Source: Planctomycetota bacterium (lineage in GTDB: Bacteria; Planctomycetota; SZUA-567; JAFGNG01). Taken from it: a stretch of DNA of 15,641 nt. Shown here in pieces: positions 14,688-15,641 of this stretch. Location of the stretch: contig JAFGNG010000117.1 in the NCBI GenBank assembly GCA_016927125.1, positions 1 to 15,641 of the forward strand, given 5' to 3'. Position numbers and translations under genes: made by a program. Numbering within the stretch: position 1 is the stretch's first letter; every line of letters starts with the position of its first letter. A model generated the notes under the pieces. That model worked only from the letters and a program-made list of their open reading frames with translations. It had not been told where the DNA came from and ran no database searches.

Positions 14688-15641
14688 TTATTTGCGCTTT
14701 TTTCCCTTGGTTGGACGGTGTTTGCCTTTTTTCCCCGTATCCTTGAGGAGCTTGTACTCGATGGAGTCCACCAGGGCGAGATAGCTGGCCTCGATGATAT
14801 TGGCGCTTGCCCCGACCGTGGTCCAGACATCGGTGTGGTCGGCCGATTCGATCGTAACCCGGACATGCGCCCGCGTGGAGGCGGAGGCATCGACGATCAC
14901 CACCTTGTAATCCACCAACCGGAGTTCGGTAAGTTCCGGATGATGCGGAATCAGGGCCTTGCGCAAGGCCTTGTCAAGGGCGTCGACCGGGCCTTCAATC
15001 CCCTCAGCCGCGGTGTGCATCAGGGTCTCGCCAACCTTGATCCTGATGGTGGCTTCGCTGTTGCGGGAGCCGTCTTCGCGGGTTTCTGAAATCACCCGAA
15101 AGCCCAGCAGTTCAAAGAACGGCTTGTAGAGTCCCAGGGTCCGGCGGATCAACAGGTCAAAGCTGGCGTCGGCGGATTCGAAGACGTAGCCTTCCATCTC
15201 CATCTGCTTAACGAGCGCCAGGACCTTGTTCATGCCCTGCGGATACTTGGAAAAATCAATCTTGCTGCGCGCGACTATGTTGCTGCGTCCGGAAAGCTCA
15301 GAGATCAGGACGCGGCGTTCATTCCCGACGGAGGTAGGGGTAATGTGCTCATAGGTTTTCTTGCTGCGCGCGATTGCGGAGACGTGGATACCGCCCTTGT
15401 GAGCAAATGCGCTCCGCCCGACAAAGGGCTGGCGATCCAAGAGCGGCACATTGGCCTCCTCGTAGACGTACCGGCTGAGTTCGGTCAGGTGCTTGAGGTT
15501 TTTCTTGCCGATGCAAGTATGCTTCATCTTTAATTCCAAGTTGGGGATTACGCTGGTAAGATCGCAGTTGCCGCAGCGTTCGCCAATCCCGTTGATGGTT
15601 CCCTGAACGTGGGTCGCCCCGGCCTCGACCGCGGCGATGGC
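14688..15641 (-). CDS. cimA: Citramalate synthase CimA (C-terminal 317 residues; N-terminus beyond right edge)
   Basis: CimA condenses pyruvate with acetyl-CoA to citramalate, the entry to the threonine-independent isoleucine route. The frame is open from the right edge with no start codon of its own in the window. It begins in the end of the catalytic barrel with AGATHVQGTINGIGERCGN, the second signature of the isopropylmalate/citramalate synthase family. Then follow QPFVGRSAFAHKGGIHVSAI and VGNERRVLISELSGRSNI. GRSAFAHKGGIH and the SELSGRSN block fit CimA better than LeuA, which typically reads GANAFAHESGIH and KHSGR. The remainder is the C-terminal regulatory domain, usually the site of isoleucine feedback, followed by a Lys-rich tail (GKKGKHRPTKGKKRK). 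A TTG at 15539 would give a shorter frame but is internal. It precedes the TPR gene by 227 bp. Confidence 0.95.
   Translation of the reverse strand, partial: AIAAVEAGATHVQGTINGIGERCGNCDLTSVIPNLELKMKHTCIGKKNLKHLTELSRYVYEEANVPLLDRQPFVGRSAFAHKGGIHVSAIARSKKTYEHITPTSVGNERRVLISELSGRSNIVARSKIDFSKYPQGMNKVLALVKQMEMEGYVFESADASFDLLIRRTLGLYKPFFELLGFRVISETREDGSRNSEATIRIKVGETLMHTAAEGIEGPVDALDKALRKALIPHHPELTELRLVDYKVVIVDASASTRAHVRVTIESADHTDVWTTVGASANIIEASYLALVDSIEYKLLKDTGKKGKHRPTKGKKRK

Noticed and set aside
14688..15641. 2-isopropylmalate synthase (LeuA)
   Set aside because: The GRSAFAHKGGIH and SELSGRSN blocks fit citramalate synthase; LeuA normally reads GANAFAHESGIH and KHSGR.
1..15641. Mobile element, CRISPR array, phage or defence system
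   Set aside because: I found no transposase, integrase, direct-repeat array, tRNA-associated junction or defence-type gene; gene content is housekeeping and energy metabolism.

Overview
The window carries twelve protein-coding genes, two of them cut by the window edges. I see no RNA genes, mobile elements or CRISPR arrays. Coding density is high: no stretch over 300 bases lacks a gene, and the largest gaps are 6761-7014 and 14461-14687. The gene set suggests an anaerobic or facultative diderm bacterium: an Rnf redox pump with a ferredoxin-rich RnfB, HslVU, an AsmA-like envelope protein, an exported TPR protein and a citramalate-dependent isoleucine pathway. A PVC-superphylum (Planctomycetes/Lentisphaerae/Kiritimatiellae-like) or deep deltaproteobacterial-type host would fit, but I cannot settle the phylum from sequence alone.

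Left block (1-6760), all on the minus strand, read from right to left: hslV, hslU, an HDOD-domain protein, a metallo-beta-lactamase-fold hydrolase, and the N-terminal 931 codons of a very large AsmA-like protein that runs off the left edge. hslV and hslU are 27 bp apart and form a clear operon. The next three genes have gaps of about 60 to 120 bp with weak promoter-like or hairpin elements, so they may be partly independent.

Middle block (7015-13319), plus strand: a complete rnf operon in the order E-A-B-C-D-G, followed by a CPBP-family intramembrane protease. RnfC (FMN/NADH and two [4Fe-4S]) and RnfB (about five [4Fe-4S]) would pass electrons between ferredoxin and NAD+. RnfA/RnfE hold the intramembrane Fe-S site. 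RnfD and RnfG carry threonine motifs for covalent FMN. Together they would pump Na+ or H+. A near-perfect sigma-70 promoter (TTGACA-N17-TATACT, 6908-6936) lies upstream of rnfE, back to back with a weaker candidate promoter for hslVU.

Right block (13354-15641), minus strand: the C-terminal 317 residues of citramalate synthase CimA, entering from the right edge, then a 227-bp gap with a long imperfect hairpin, then a secreted TPR-repeat protein. That gene converges on the CPBP protease gene with only 34 bp between them.

Nothing here is clearly a new system. The most unusual points are the permuted rnf gene order, a cysteine-rich CxxCxxC tail on RnfE, the protease gene directly behind rnfG, and the HslV propeptide and HslU pore-loop variants.
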